From contig PWZW01000212.1 of NCBI GenBank assembly GCA_003567255.1, positions 1 through 8,049 on the forward strand: DNA of 8,049 nt, in the 5' to 3' direction. Both the position numbers and the translations under genes were made by a program. Below, piece after piece: positions 1 to 7,074 of this stretch; positions within the stretch are counted from its first letter, which is position 1; each line of letters begins with the position of its first letter. The stretch comes from Puniceicoccaceae bacterium. GTDB lineage: Bacteria > Verrucomicrobiota > Verrucomicrobiia > Opitutales > Coraliomargaritaceae. The notes under the pieces were generated by a model. That model did not search any database. It saw nothing but the letters and a program-made list of their open reading frames with translations, and was not told the origin of the DNA.

Positions 1-653
1 AGGTTTTCTACCGTAAGCTCCGTTTGCGCCCCAAAAATAACGGAACGATTTCCCAGGGTGTGTGGGCAAATAGGCGTCATCATAAACACCTCGGCGTCCG
101 GCGCGGCAATCGGCCCACCGGCCGATAAGTTATAAGCGGTCGAGCCCGTCGGCGTGGCAAAGATCAACCCGTCACTGTGGTATTCGCTGACCCTTTGGCC
201 CTCCGCCTTCACCTGCAAGCGAACGAGGCCATAGCCGCGCGCTTCCTTCAATACAATATCATTCAGCGCGTAGGCCGACTCACCGTCCGCAGTAGTGGCC
301 TTAAATACAGCGCGGGGAGTTACTTTGTAATTTCCTTTCAGCAGTGAGGCAAATTCGGTGCCCGCGGAGGCCGCCGACATCGTTGCCAAAAAGCCCAACT
401 TTCCAAGATTGATACCGAGGACCGCAGTGCCGCTTTGCAGCGCCGCGGGTACAACGCTCAGTAAAGTACCGTCACCCCCAATAACACAGCACAGGTCCAC
501 CCCGTCGAGGGTGTCCTGAGGTACTGGATACGTTCGCTCGATCTTCGTCTTTACTCCTTCCTTGTGGGCAATTTTCTCAAGCTCAACGGCGATCGCATCC
601 GCCTCAGCTTTGAGTTGGTTGGGAACGAAGACGATGGATTCGATGGCTTGCAC
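1..653 (-). CDS. nadK: NAD kinase (ATP-NAD kinase), C-terminus beyond the window
   Basis: Cytosolic enzyme that phosphorylates NAD to NADP at the 2' hydroxyl of the adenosine ribose. About 217 residues are visible and the 3' end runs off the window at base 1. The diagnostic GGDGT motif is at residues 59-63 in the context CCVIGGDGTLL. GINLGKLGFL (80-89), ALND (129-132), a Y-H-S-D-G segment (158-162) followed by TPTGSTAY (168-175), and SAGGP (177-181) are all NAD kinase family blocks. No in-frame ATG lies between the upstream in-frame TAG and the conserved start of the fold. The GTG at 651-653 gives a natural N-terminus (MQAIESIVFVPN), where family members begin a first beta strand. The gene starts 34 nt after the pfp stop on the same strand, so it is probably cotranscribed. 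No clear Shine-Dalgarno sequence precedes it. Identity is secure; the exact start is less so. Confidence 0.93.
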   Translation of the reverse strand, partial: MQAIESIVFVPNQLKAEADAIAVELEKIAHKEGVKTKIERTYPVPQDTLDGVDLCCVIGGDGTLLSVVPAALQSGTAVLGINLGKLGFLATMSAASAGTEFASLLKGNYKVTPRAVFKATTADGESAYALNDIVLKEARGYGLVRLQVKAEGQRVSEYHSDGLIFATPTGSTAYNLSAGGPIAAPDAEVFMMTPICPHTLGNRSVIFGAQTELTVEN

Positions 654-687
654 GACGGCGGAAGAGGTGGATTCGGGAAGCGCAGCC

Positions 688-1935
688 TTAGTGGCCTACC
701 TTGGCGATATTTTTGCCCTTGGGTTGGCCTATTTCTTTGAGCAAAACGTCAAACCAGGGCACCGAGATATCAAAAGGCTTCCCCCCGGCAATGCGCTCAA
801 ACTCAATAGCCCTTAGCTTACCTCCCTGGTCCTCGTCATGACCAACCACACCTCCCTGATGATGTAAGGCGGCATCCACTGCGAGATCAGTGCAGCTTTT
901 GATCAGGCGAAGGTCCTCAACGTTCGCGGGCGCTGCTCTGGAAAAGTAGCCGCTTTTTTGTACCAGTACTTTTTCAGCACCGAGCTTGGCGGCAAACTGC
1001 TCACCAAACCACTTTCCCGGGTTGACGGCGTCCAGTTTGACGTGACCAAAGGCGTCGCGCGGGACCGCTTCTCCAGCGGCCTCCATCTCGGCGACGATCG
1101 TTTCAACACCAGCACCTTCACTGATAAACAGGTTCACACAGTCGCATTTATCCATTATCTCGGTCAGTCGTTTCGCTTCGGCTTTCACATCCATCTCCAT
1201 CTCCGGAATAAAGATGCCGTGAACAGATTTTTGAGCCTTGTGGAGGTCGAGTGCGGGTGCAAAACGAATAGCCTCCAACCGCTCCTGATAGGCCCGCGCG
1301 GTGGCCGCGGTTAGCCAGCCACAATTTCGCCCCATGACTTCGTGGATGATAAGCATCCGGGGGTTGGCGCCGTGTTCAGCCACAACATTTTCGAAAAACT
1401 TAGCGCCTTGCTCAGCGGCGGTCCAGGCTCCAAGGCTCTGGCGGATGGGGATCACATCGTTGTCGATGGTTTTAGGCAAACCGACCACCGTTAAATCATA
1501 GTTGTTTTCCTTGAGGAAGGCAGCGAGGTCCGCAGCGGTTGTGTTGGTGTCATCCCCCCCGATGGTGTGTAGCACGTCGACTTGATCAGCCTTCAGCTGG
1601 TCGGCGGCCACCGCCAATGGGTTTTGCCCCTCTTTGATGAGGCCCCGTTTAATACAATCTTTCACGTTGGTCAGTTTCACGCGGCTATTCCCAATCGGGC
1701 TTCCTCCGTGGTAATGGAGGGTCCCGGCTTGCGCGCGCCCTTCCATATCGACCGTAAAACTGTCGCCCAAAAGTAATCCCTTGTACCCGCTGCGGTAGCA
1801 CAGGATCTCAACATCTGGAGCGATTTCGCTATAGCGCTCAATCAAACCACCAACGGCAGAGGATAGGCAGGGGGCCAATCCACCGGCGGTGAGGAGGGCA
1901 ACTTTTTTCACAGGTTTCGCGTGTGTTGTGCTCAT
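688..1935 (-). CDS. pfp: Pyrophosphate-dependent 6-phosphofructokinase
   Basis: Cytosolic glycolytic enzyme interconverting fructose 6-phosphate and fructose 1,6-bisphosphate, probably with PPi. The protein has 415 residues from the ATG at 1933-1935. KKVALLTAGGLAPCLSSAVGG (10-30) is the N-terminal phosphoryl-donor loop. GGDDT (126-130) carries Asp where ATP-dependent enzymes have Gly, and PKTIDND (154-160) carries Lys where they have Gly. Both substitutions mark PPi use in this superfamily. MGRNCGW (201-207) and FIPE (242-245) fit the sugar-phosphate site. A longer reading from an ATG at 2005-2007 adds 24 residues unlike the family. I prefer the inner start, because similarity begins just after it and a U-tract of a terminator-like hairpin lies only 3 nt before the outer ATG. 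GGAG lies very close to the chosen ATG, so the ribosome site is not decisive. nadK follows. The donor specificity is inferred from motifs. Confidence 0.93.
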   Translation of the reverse strand: MSTTHAKPVKKVALLTAGGLAPCLSSAVGGLIERYSEIAPDVEILCYRSGYKGLLLGDSFTVDMEGRAQAGTLHYHGGSPIGNSRVKLTNVKDCIKRGLIKEGQNPLAVAADQLKADQVDVLHTIGGDDTNTTAADLAAFLKENNYDLTVVGLPKTIDNDVIPIRQSLGAWTAAEQGAKFFENVVAEHGANPRMLIIHEVMGRNCGWLTAATARAYQERLEAIRFAPALDLHKAQKSVHGIFIPEMEMDVKAEAKRLTEIMDKCDCVNLFISEGAGVETIVAEMEAAGEAVPRDAFGHVKLDAVNPGKWFGEQFAAKLGAEKVLVQKSGYFSRAAPANVEDLRLIKSCTDLAVDAALHHQGGVVGHDEDQGGKLRAIEFERIAGGKPFDISVPWFDVLLKEIGQPKGKNIAKVGH

Positions 1936-2010
1936 GCTCCGCAGGTTGCGGTTTTCAGGGCGTCCGGCAACTATTTTCGCGTCGGCAAAAAACTTCACTT
2001 CAGTCATTTG

Positions 2011-2040
2011 AAAAACCGAAGGCGGTGAGTGTCGCCTTCG
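2011..2040 (-). terminator. Terminator-like hairpin upstream of pfp (possible attenuator)
   Basis: Read on the minus strand, CGAAGGCG (2040-2033) and CGCCTTCG (2024-2017) form a perfect 8-bp stem around an 8-nt loop, followed by G and five T residues (2015-2011). This is the shape of an intrinsic terminator, pointing toward pfp. A segment just upstream, AAAACCGA (2056-2049), is perfectly complementary to TCGGTTTT (2019-2012). That stretch covers the 3' end of the stem and most of the U-tract, so the segment could either extend the terminator as an A-tract partner or compete with it as an antiterminator. With no protein gene upstream on this strand inside the intergenic gap, control of pfp or blocking of antisense read-through from the sppA side are both possible. 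Confidence 0.55.
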
Positions 2041-2126
2041 TTAAGCGGTCGGTTTTGAGGTAGGTGGCAGGTGGGTATGCGCATTGTGCGCTTGTGATTT
2101 AGTCGTTTTGAGGTCTTCTTTCGGGC
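2041..2126. promoter_or_regulatory. Divergent control region between pfp and sppA
   Basis: This short gap must hold at least the sppA promoter. Visible elements are a perfect 10-bp direct repeat GTTTTGAGGT at 2052-2061 and 2105-2114, and a small palindrome GCGCA-TTG-TGCGC at 2079-2091. The second repeat copy supplies GAGG about 13 nt before the sppA ATG, rather far for a Shine-Dalgarno site. A very weak promoter-like pair for sppA is TTGAGG (2055-2060) with TATGCG (2076-2081) and 15-nt spacing. I do not regard it as convincing. No clear sigma-70 promoter is visible on the minus strand. Confidence 0.35.
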
Positions 2127-3992
2127 ATGTGGAAATTCCTCTTAGGTCTCTTTAAAAAGGCGTTGGTGCTTGTGGTTGGCTATGTCCTTTTGCTGGTTCT
2201 GGGCGTTGCTCTGACCATTTACAGCCTGCGTTCCCTGGAACGGGAACCCCGTCCGATTGCCCCCGAGTCTGTATTGGTCATTGATCTGGCCATCAATATT
2301 CCCGACACCCCTCGGGTAGCTCCGCTGAGTGATCAAGTGTTTGATGCGCTCAACGAAAGGCGGACCAGTTCGGTGCATTTACTGGAATTGGTCGATGCCA
2401 TTCATACGGCCAGGGAAGATGAGCGCATCTCCGGAATTTTTCTGCATGGCAACTTCCTTCCCATGGATTACGGTACCGGCTTTGCCGCGCTCAGCGAGTT
2501 TCGTCAGGCACTGGACGCGTTTCGCCAAGCGGGAAAACCAGTTTTTGCCTATTTGCGCAGTCCCGGCTTACGCGAGATTTACCTGTGTAGTGTCGCCGAT
2601 AAACTGGCACTTCATCCGTACAGCGAAATGGACCTCAGTGGACTCGCCGTAACCACACCTTTTTTTGCCAGTGCGCTCAATCGTGCCGGGGTAGGGATCC
2701 AAACTTTGCGCGCCGGTCGCTTTAAATCAGCCCTGGAGCCATTTACCGAGACGGGGTTAAGTGAAGACTCCAGAGCCCAAATCGTGGAGCTGACCACCGG
2801 GCTTTGGGATCAGATGCTCGGTACAATTGTGGCGAGCCGGGGTCTGGACCCCGAAACGGTGATGCGCGGTGGCCTCGGTGGCAGTGCCATTTATACGCCA
2901 GAAACCGCACTTTCCGAGGGTCTGGTCGACGAGGTCTATCACTTTGATGAAATGGTGAATCACTTGATTATGTCCGTTGCAGAGGCACCTTCCCTGGATG
3001 CGGATCCGAGCAGTGAGGCGTCTGCGCTTCTTCAGGTAGGTCTCCCGCGCTACCTCAGGGCGATGGAAAGCGAGCAGCGCGGCTTTCGCCATCAACCGCT
3101 ACCAAGTGGCGATGCGCCCACCATCGCGGTGGTATACGCAGAGGGGGATATTGTCGACGGCTCCGGGGGGATAGGTAATATTGGCGGCGATCACCTGGCG
3201 CGCAACCTGCGCTCGCTGCGCGGTCGGGACGACCTCGCAGCGGTGGTCTTGCGAGTCAATACACCAGGTGGCAGCGCGCAGGCCTCCGAGGTCATTCATC
3301 GGGAGGTGCAGCTTTTGGCCAAGCGCGTTCCTGTGGTTGTCAGTTTTGGCAGCATTGCCGCCTCGGGTGGTTACTGGATCGCGACTCCGGCAAATCAAAT
3401 TTTCGTCGATCCGTTGACCATCACCGGTTCGATCGGGGTGTTTGGTTTGGTTTTCCACGTTGATGAGGCCGCCGCCAAACTGGGCGTGCAGTTTGAGACT
3501 GTGACCACCCATCCCTTTGCCGATATCAGCAGTGTTACGCGGCCAAAAACCGAAAAGGAAATGCAAATTTTACAACATTTTGTGGACCGAATCTACGCCG
3601 ATTTCCTTGCCCGTGTGGCCTCGGGGCGTTCCCTTGATCCAGGTGAGGTGGAAGCCCTCGCCGAAGGGCGGGTTTACACCGGGGCAGCGGCACTTGAGTT
3701 CGGTTTGGCTGACCGGGTGGGCGGGCTTTCCTCAGCAATTGAGGCGGCGGCGGAGCTTAGTGATTTGGCCCCCGGGACCTACCACTTGCAGGAGATTCCG
3801 GGTAAGCTGGATCCCGTTCAATCACTTTTGGCAACCCTTTTTACTGGAGACGACGACGGTGAGTTGCTCTCCGCAAAGCCGCAGGTGCGGTTGATGAACG
3901 ACCCCTGGCTGCGCCGGATACAAAATCTGGTGGAAGCGGTGCGTTCGGGCCAGCAGATTCAGGCACGCCTGCCCATTGATCTTTGGTTTTAG
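2127..3992 (+). CDS. sppA: Signal peptide peptidase SppA, 67K type (peptidase family S49)
   Basis: Membrane-bound serine protease that degrades signal peptides left in the membrane after protein export. At 621 residues it matches the long, two-domain bacterial form. A short basic N-terminus is followed by one strongly hydrophobic segment (about 12-33) that acts as an uncleaved anchor. The N-terminal S49 half spans roughly 47-275 and carries the catalytic lysine in GRFKSALEPF (Lys200). The C-terminal half spans roughly 332-545 and carries the nucleophile in AASGGYW (Ser413), with TITGSIGVFG (431-440) after it. These correspond to Lys209 and Ser409 of the E. coli enzyme, so both halves of the dyad are present. 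It is a single gene divergent from pfp and convergent with the deacylase gene. The ATG at 2127 is supported by the complete anchor segment. No terminator is visible after the stop. Confidence 0.95.
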   Translation: MWKFLLGLFKKALVLVVGYVLLLVLGVALTIYSLRSLEREPRPIAPESVLVIDLAINIPDTPRVAPLSDQVFDALNERRTSSVHLLELVDAIHTAREDERISGIFLHGNFLPMDYGTGFAALSEFRQALDAFRQAGKPVFAYLRSPGLREIYLCSVADKLALHPYSEMDLSGLAVTTPFFASALNRAGVGIQTLRAGRFKSALEPFTETGLSEDSRAQIVELTTGLWDQMLGTIVASRGLDPETVMRGGLGGSAIYTPETALSEGLVDEVYHFDEMVNHLIMSVAEAPSLDADPSSEASALLQVGLPRYLRAMESEQRGFRHQPLPSGDAPTIAVVYAEGDIVDGSGGIGNIGGDHLARNLRSLRGRDDLAAVVLRVNTPGGSAQASEVIHREVQLLAKRVPVVVSFGSIAASGGYWIATPANQIFVDPLTITGSIGVFGLVFHVDEAAAKLGVQFETVTTHPFADISSVTRPKTEKEMQILQHFVDRIYADFLARVASGRSLDPGEVEALAEGRVYTGAAALEFGLADRVGGLSSAIEAAAELSDLAPGTYHLQEIPGKLDPVQSLLATLFTGDDDGELLSAKPQVRLMNDPWLRRIQNLVEAVRSGQQIQARLPIDLWF

Positions 3993-4015
3993 CGCACGTT
4001 GAGGGCTTCGTCTAC

Positions 4016-5083
4016 TCAGGCGTAATCCACAATGTCAAAACTCGTCGCCAGATCCTCCTGCACTTGACTGTGCAGTCCGGGATGCGCGTTTTGCTCTGAT
4101 TTTCGCAGCGAGCGCATCTTTGCCTGTGGAAGCGCAACATGACAAATAGGCTCGCCCGGCTTCACTGCGGGCATGGTCGTCATCCCGAGAACGATCCCCT
4201 CAAAAGGTGCATGCACCACATCGGTTTTATCCCCGAGAATACCGTAAGAGGTCGCCAACGGCTGATCTTTTTCCAAAAAATCACCCGCCGACACATGAAA
4301 TTTGAGCATGCCGCCCATCCGCGCGCGCACCCAGGTCGTCCGGCGCACCAATGTTTGGTAGGGGGGACGGGTGGGCTCCCCCTGGACCATGCCCAAATGG
4401 ATCAAAACGTTCGTTACCCCGGCGACACCGATTGCCAGCACTCCCGGCTCCACCTTCCAGGGTTCGCCTGCTTCGAGGATGATCGTTGGGCAACCAGCGC
4501 GGCAGGCTTCCCTCCGCAGGGAACCGACCGGACCCTTGCCGTCGACAATCAGCGAGCACCCGAAGGCGCGCGCCATTCCACGAACCGCCGGATTTGACAT
4601 GTCGGCTCGGATGTTTGGGTAATTGGTGCGTTGGAAAGCAGCCGAGTGCAGGTCGATTCCGTAATCGCTTTTGGCGACAATTTCACGCATCAGGTTATGC
4701 GCATAGCGCGCCGCTAAACTGCCCCCCGCCGAACCGGGGAAGGAGCGGTTTAAATCCCGGCGATCAGGAAGGTAGCGCTCGTGGCTCTCAAACCCGAAAA
4801 TGTTGGTCACCGGGGTGAGGATTAAGGTACCGCGGTCCAACTTGAAGGGTGGGTTGAAGAGCAGGCTGTGCACAATCCCGGTGCCGTTGAGCTCATCTCC
4901 GTGGATCGCGGCGGTGATGAAGACCACGGGACCGGGTTTCGGCGCCCGGATCACCCGAAGGGGCAACAGAAGGTCATCTCCCGTGTACGTCTCCGAAATT
5001 TTTAGCCGCAGATTCGCATGCGAACCTCGCCGGATCTGCTTTCCGGCAAGTCGAAACCGCTTGTCTTTGGCAAACTCACTCAT
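4016..5083 (-). CDS. Zinc-dependent deacylase, succinylglutamate desuccinylase/aspartoacylase family
   Basis: A 355-residue predicted metal-dependent amidohydrolase of the AstE/AspA (M14-like, COG3608) family, which cleaves N-acyl amino acids or related amides. Zinc and catalytic residues are readable: HGDE (His61, Glu64), DLNRSFPG (110-117, with Arg113), DLHS (144-147, with His146) and ILEAGE (202-207, probable catalytic Glu204). The C-terminal part (about 240-318) has the beta-rich, lipoyl-like character of COG3608 members, seen in VHAPFEGIVLG (290-300) and VKPGEPI (307-313). A polar tail of about 35 residues follows. No signal peptide is seen, so it is probably cytosolic. Its ATG lies inside the end of rimK (ATGAGTGA, 8-nt overlap), which implies translational coupling and a shared process. 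The substrate is unknown. An amide formed by the neighbouring ligase is a reasonable guess. The symbol astE would overstate what is known, since no arginine-degradation genes are nearby. Confidence 0.88.
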   Translation of the reverse strand: MSEFAKDKRFRLAGKQIRRGSHANLRLKISETYTGDDLLLPLRVIRAPKPGPVVFITAAIHGDELNGTGIVHSLLFNPPFKLDRGTLILTPVTNIFGFESHERYLPDRRDLNRSFPGSAGGSLAARYAHNLMREIVAKSDYGIDLHSAAFQRTNYPNIRADMSNPAVRGMARAFGCSLIVDGKGPVGSLRREACRAGCPTIILEAGEPWKVEPGVLAIGVAGVTNVLIHLGMVQGEPTRPPYQTLVRRTTWVRARMGGMLKFHVSAGDFLEKDQPLATSYGILGDKTDVVHAPFEGIVLGMTTMPAVKPGEPICHVALPQAKMRSLRKSEQNAHPGLHSQVQEDLATSFDIVDYA

Positions 5084-6266
5084 GGACTTTTTTGCCTTTC
5101 ACTCGCGGCTTCATGCTCGGAAGGAAATCCTGCAGGGCCACTTTGGGTCCGTAGCAAAGGAGTTTGTCCCCGTGGTGCAGTTCGTCATCGCCGGTCGGCG
5201 CGGGGAAGTGCTGACCGTTGCGGTTGATACTCATCACCATGATGCCGCGGCTTTTCAGGCCGGATTGGGTGAGACGCACGCCGTCCAACGGAGAGTTTGA
5301 GGTCACCGTAAATTCAGACACGACGTAACCTCTGGCGAAAGAAAGGCGCTGCCGAATATCAAGATCGGCGAAGCGCACATGTTCTGCCAGATAGTCAATG
5401 ATCTCGCCGGCGATGTCTTTTTGGGACGAGGCCTCGATGCCCTCCAACCCGGGAGAGGAGTTCACCTCCATGATGACTGGACCATCCGCGCCCTCCAGCA
5501 TATCCACACCGGCGACGCGCAAGCCCATAATTTGAGCTGCCCGCACTGCCGTCCGCTCGTAGGCTTCGTCCAAAATAACGGGTTCCGTCACGCCACCGCG
5601 ATGGACGTTGCTGCGGAACTCTTGCCCCTGCGCCCTTCGGCGCATGGCCGCCACCACGCGGTCTCCGATGACAAAGGCCCGGATGTCCCGTCCCCGGCTT
5701 TCCGAGACAAATTTTTGGATCAGGACGTTTTGCCGGGTGCTTTGCAGCGTTTCAATGATGGCCTCGGCAATCTTCACGGAATCTGCCAAAATCACCCCGA
5801 CACCTTGGGTGCCTTCGAGCAGCTTAATGATCACCGGCGCACCGCCGACCCGCTCAATGGCCGGAAGCACGTCGCGCTTTCTGGCAACAAAGGCAGAGGG
5901 CGCAATTCCAATATCGTGCCGGGACAAGGTTTGCATCGACCTGAGTTTGTCCCGGGAGGCAGTGATGGCGGCCGCTGAATTCAGGCTGAACACCCCCATT
6001 TGCTCAAACTGTCGAACTACCGATGCGCCGTAAAAGGAAATGGAGGTTCCGATCCGTGGGATAACTGCGTCAAATTCGGGAATATCGTCCCCACGGTACG
6101 TCAACTGCGGTGATTTGGATTCGACAAACATACCAAATTTGAGCGTATCCAGAACCACCGCGTCGTGCCCACGGTGTTCGGCTGCTTCAACCAGACGGCG
6201 CGTGCTGTAGCAGCCGGGACTTCGCGAAAGGAGCGCTATGTGGAGTGGTGACTTGGTCATTGGCAT
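5076..6266 (-). CDS. rimK: RimK-family ATP-grasp amino-acid ligase with C-terminal RCK_C domain
   Basis: ATP-dependent carboxylate-amine ligase related to RimK, which adds glutamate to the C-terminus of ribosomal protein S6 in E. coli. Numbering here is from the ATG at 6258-6260 (394 residues); the ATG at 6266 adds two. The RimK N-terminal domain (about 7-95) begins HIALLSRSPGCYSTRRL. The ATP-grasp domain shows KLLEGTQGVGVIL (146-158), the family signature RSNVHRGG (216-223) and the metal-binding EVNSSPGLEGIE (265-276). E. coli RimK ends near residue 300. This protein continues for about 95 residues, and 313-380 resembles an RCK_C (TrkA_C) ligand-binding domain: SPLDG, GIMVMSINRNG, GDDELHHGDKLLCYG. 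The tail is basic. A reading from an upstream ATG at 6341 adds residues unlike the family and is rejected. The gene overlaps the deacylase gene by 8 nt. Whether the true acceptor is S6 is not shown by the sequence. Confidence 0.92.
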   Translation of the reverse strand: MPMTKSPLHIALLSRSPGCYSTRRLVEAAEHRGHDAVVLDTLKFGMFVESKSPQLTYRGDDIPEFDAVIPRIGTSISFYGASVVRQFEQMGVFSLNSAAAITASRDKLRSMQTLSRHDIGIAPSAFVARKRDVLPAIERVGGAPVIIKLLEGTQGVGVILADSVKIAEAIIETLQSTRQNVLIQKFVSESRGRDIRAFVIGDRVVAAMRRRAQGQEFRSNVHRGGVTEPVILDEAYERTAVRAAQIMGLRVAGVDMLEGADGPVIMEVNSSPGLEGIEASSQKDIAGEIIDYLAEHVRFADLDIRQRLSFARGYVVSEFTVTSNSPLDGVRLTQSGLKSRGIMVMSINRNGQHFPAPTGDDELHHGDKLLCYGPKVALQDFLPSMKPRVKGKKVHE

Positions 6267-6446
6267 GAAGAGAGGAAAAAGCTGTCTTGGTTTCGCACCA
6301 GAAGCGGCTAGAATACAATCAAATAAAGCGCAGAGGCGCAACTAAAGCGACGCAGCAAACGAGCGCCAACCGGGGAACGTACCCGGCAACGGCGGGAAAG
6401 GGCGCAGATCCTCGTCGGCTTTCCGACCATGGGACCGATGGCTACC
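6267..6446 (-). promoter_or_regulatory. Gap before rimK with hairpins and possible promoter
   Basis: This gap separates the glycosyltransferase operon from rimK on the same strand. It holds two inverted repeats. The first, GTCGG/CCGAC around a 4-nt loop (6414-6427), lies about 20 nt after the DUF2064 stop. The second, CCGGG/CCCGG around 7 nt (6370-6386), can extend through CGCC (6364-6367) and GGCG (6391-6394). Neither has a strong U-tract, so termination is only possible. Closer to rimK, the minus strand reads TATTCT at 6315-6310, a fair -10 box roughly 45 nt before the start codon. No matching -35 element is at the usual distance (the nearest candidate, TTGCGC, is 20 nt upstream). I see no credible small gene here. 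Confidence 0.35.
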
Positions 6447-7073
6447 CTAAATCCAACCTGCCGCCTCTGCTCGTTTGAGTTCCGTGAGTTCGTCGACATC
6501 AAAGCGCATGGGTAGGAGGGAGACGTTCAGTCTGGCGTCGGCCGCCGCCCGCAAGCTGACCTCCAAAGTATTTGGCGCACTCCAGGGAATCTCTTCAAAA
6601 ACCGCCAGTTCGGGCCGCTTCATCCCGAGTAAATAGTAGCCTCCGTCTTCGGCAGGTCCAAAAACCAGATCGACAGCCTCTTCTTCAAGCCGTGCCGCCA
6701 TTTCCCGCAAGCCGGATGCATCCAAACCGGGGCAATCTCCCCCCAGGCAGCAAATAGCGCGGGCACCTCTGGCGAAGGCACCGGACACTCCCGCGCACAA
6801 GCGCTGGCCAAGATCTCCGGAGACTTGGGGATAGAGCTCTGGACCTTCCCCCAACCAGTCCCGAAAGGTCGCGCCTGCATCTGCTGGCGCGTGGTGTATC
6901 TCGACGGGCCAATCAGCAGGAATTTCACTTAATTGACGCTCGACCAAGCGGCGATAGACCGCGGTCGCCTCCGGCGCTCCTATGCTGGCCGCGAGCCGGG
7001 TTTTCACCCTCCCGACCTCCGGCGCTTTGAGAAAAAGCAGGAGGGTCGGTGGTCCTTTGCCATCTTCCGGCAT
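6447..7073 (-). CDS. TIGR04282/DUF2064 family GT-A-fold transferase (arsenosugar-associated)
   Basis: A 208-residue protein of the DUF2064 family, a small GT-A-fold group that includes TIGR04282. Its members occur beside the radical SAM protein ArsS and are named arsenosugar biosynthesis glycosyltransferases. Family blocks are clear: KAPEVGRVKTRLA (16-28) forms the nucleotide-binding loop, GGDCPGLD (111-118) supplies the metal-binding Asp, and GPAEDGGYYLLG (139-150), IPWS (162-165) and FDVDELTEL (191-199) follow. No signal peptide or membrane segment is seen. The ATG at 7073 starts 1 nt after the stop of the phosphorylase gene (TAAAATG), so translation is probably coupled. A longer start at 7103 would overlap that gene and adds no family sequence. 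Because the fold is shared with nucleotidyltransferases, it could activate a sugar phosphate rather than transfer a sugar. The reaction is not established. Confidence 0.88.
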   Translation of the reverse strand: MPEDGKGPPTLLLFLKAPEVGRVKTRLAASIGAPEATAVYRRLVERQLSEIPADWPVEIHHAPADAGATFRDWLGEGPELYPQVSGDLGQRLCAGVSGAFARGARAICCLGGDCPGLDASGLREMAARLEEEAVDLVFGPAEDGGYYLLGMKRPELAVFEEIPWSAPNTLEVSLRAAADARLNVSLLPMRFDVDELTELKRAEAAGWI

Positions 7074-7074
7074 T

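Noticed and set aside
562..816. 84-codon plus-strand reading frame across the nadK/pfp junction
   Set aside because: It lies antisense to two well-recognised genes, and its translation resembles no family.
1936..2007. 24-residue N-terminal extension of the phosphofructokinase
   Set aside because: The residues do not resemble the family N-terminus, and the outer ATG directly abuts the U-tract of a terminator-like hairpin. It is not fully excluded.
3099..3566. 155-codon minus-strand reading frame inside sppA
   Set aside because: It overlaps the S49 C-terminal catalytic region on the opposite strand, and its composition is typical of a shadow frame.
3993..4015. Terminator between the convergent sppA and deacylase genes
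   Set aside because: The 23-nt gap contains no inverted repeat with a T-tract on either strand.
5379..5978. 199-codon plus-strand reading frame opposite rimK
   Set aside because: Long antisense frames are expected in GC-rich genes. It runs through the conserved ATP-grasp coding region and shows no domain.
6308..6502. 64-codon minus-strand frame covering the rimK upstream gap
   Set aside because: It overlaps the end of the DUF2064 gene in another frame, its sequence is Arg/Ser-rich without motifs, and the region looks non-coding.
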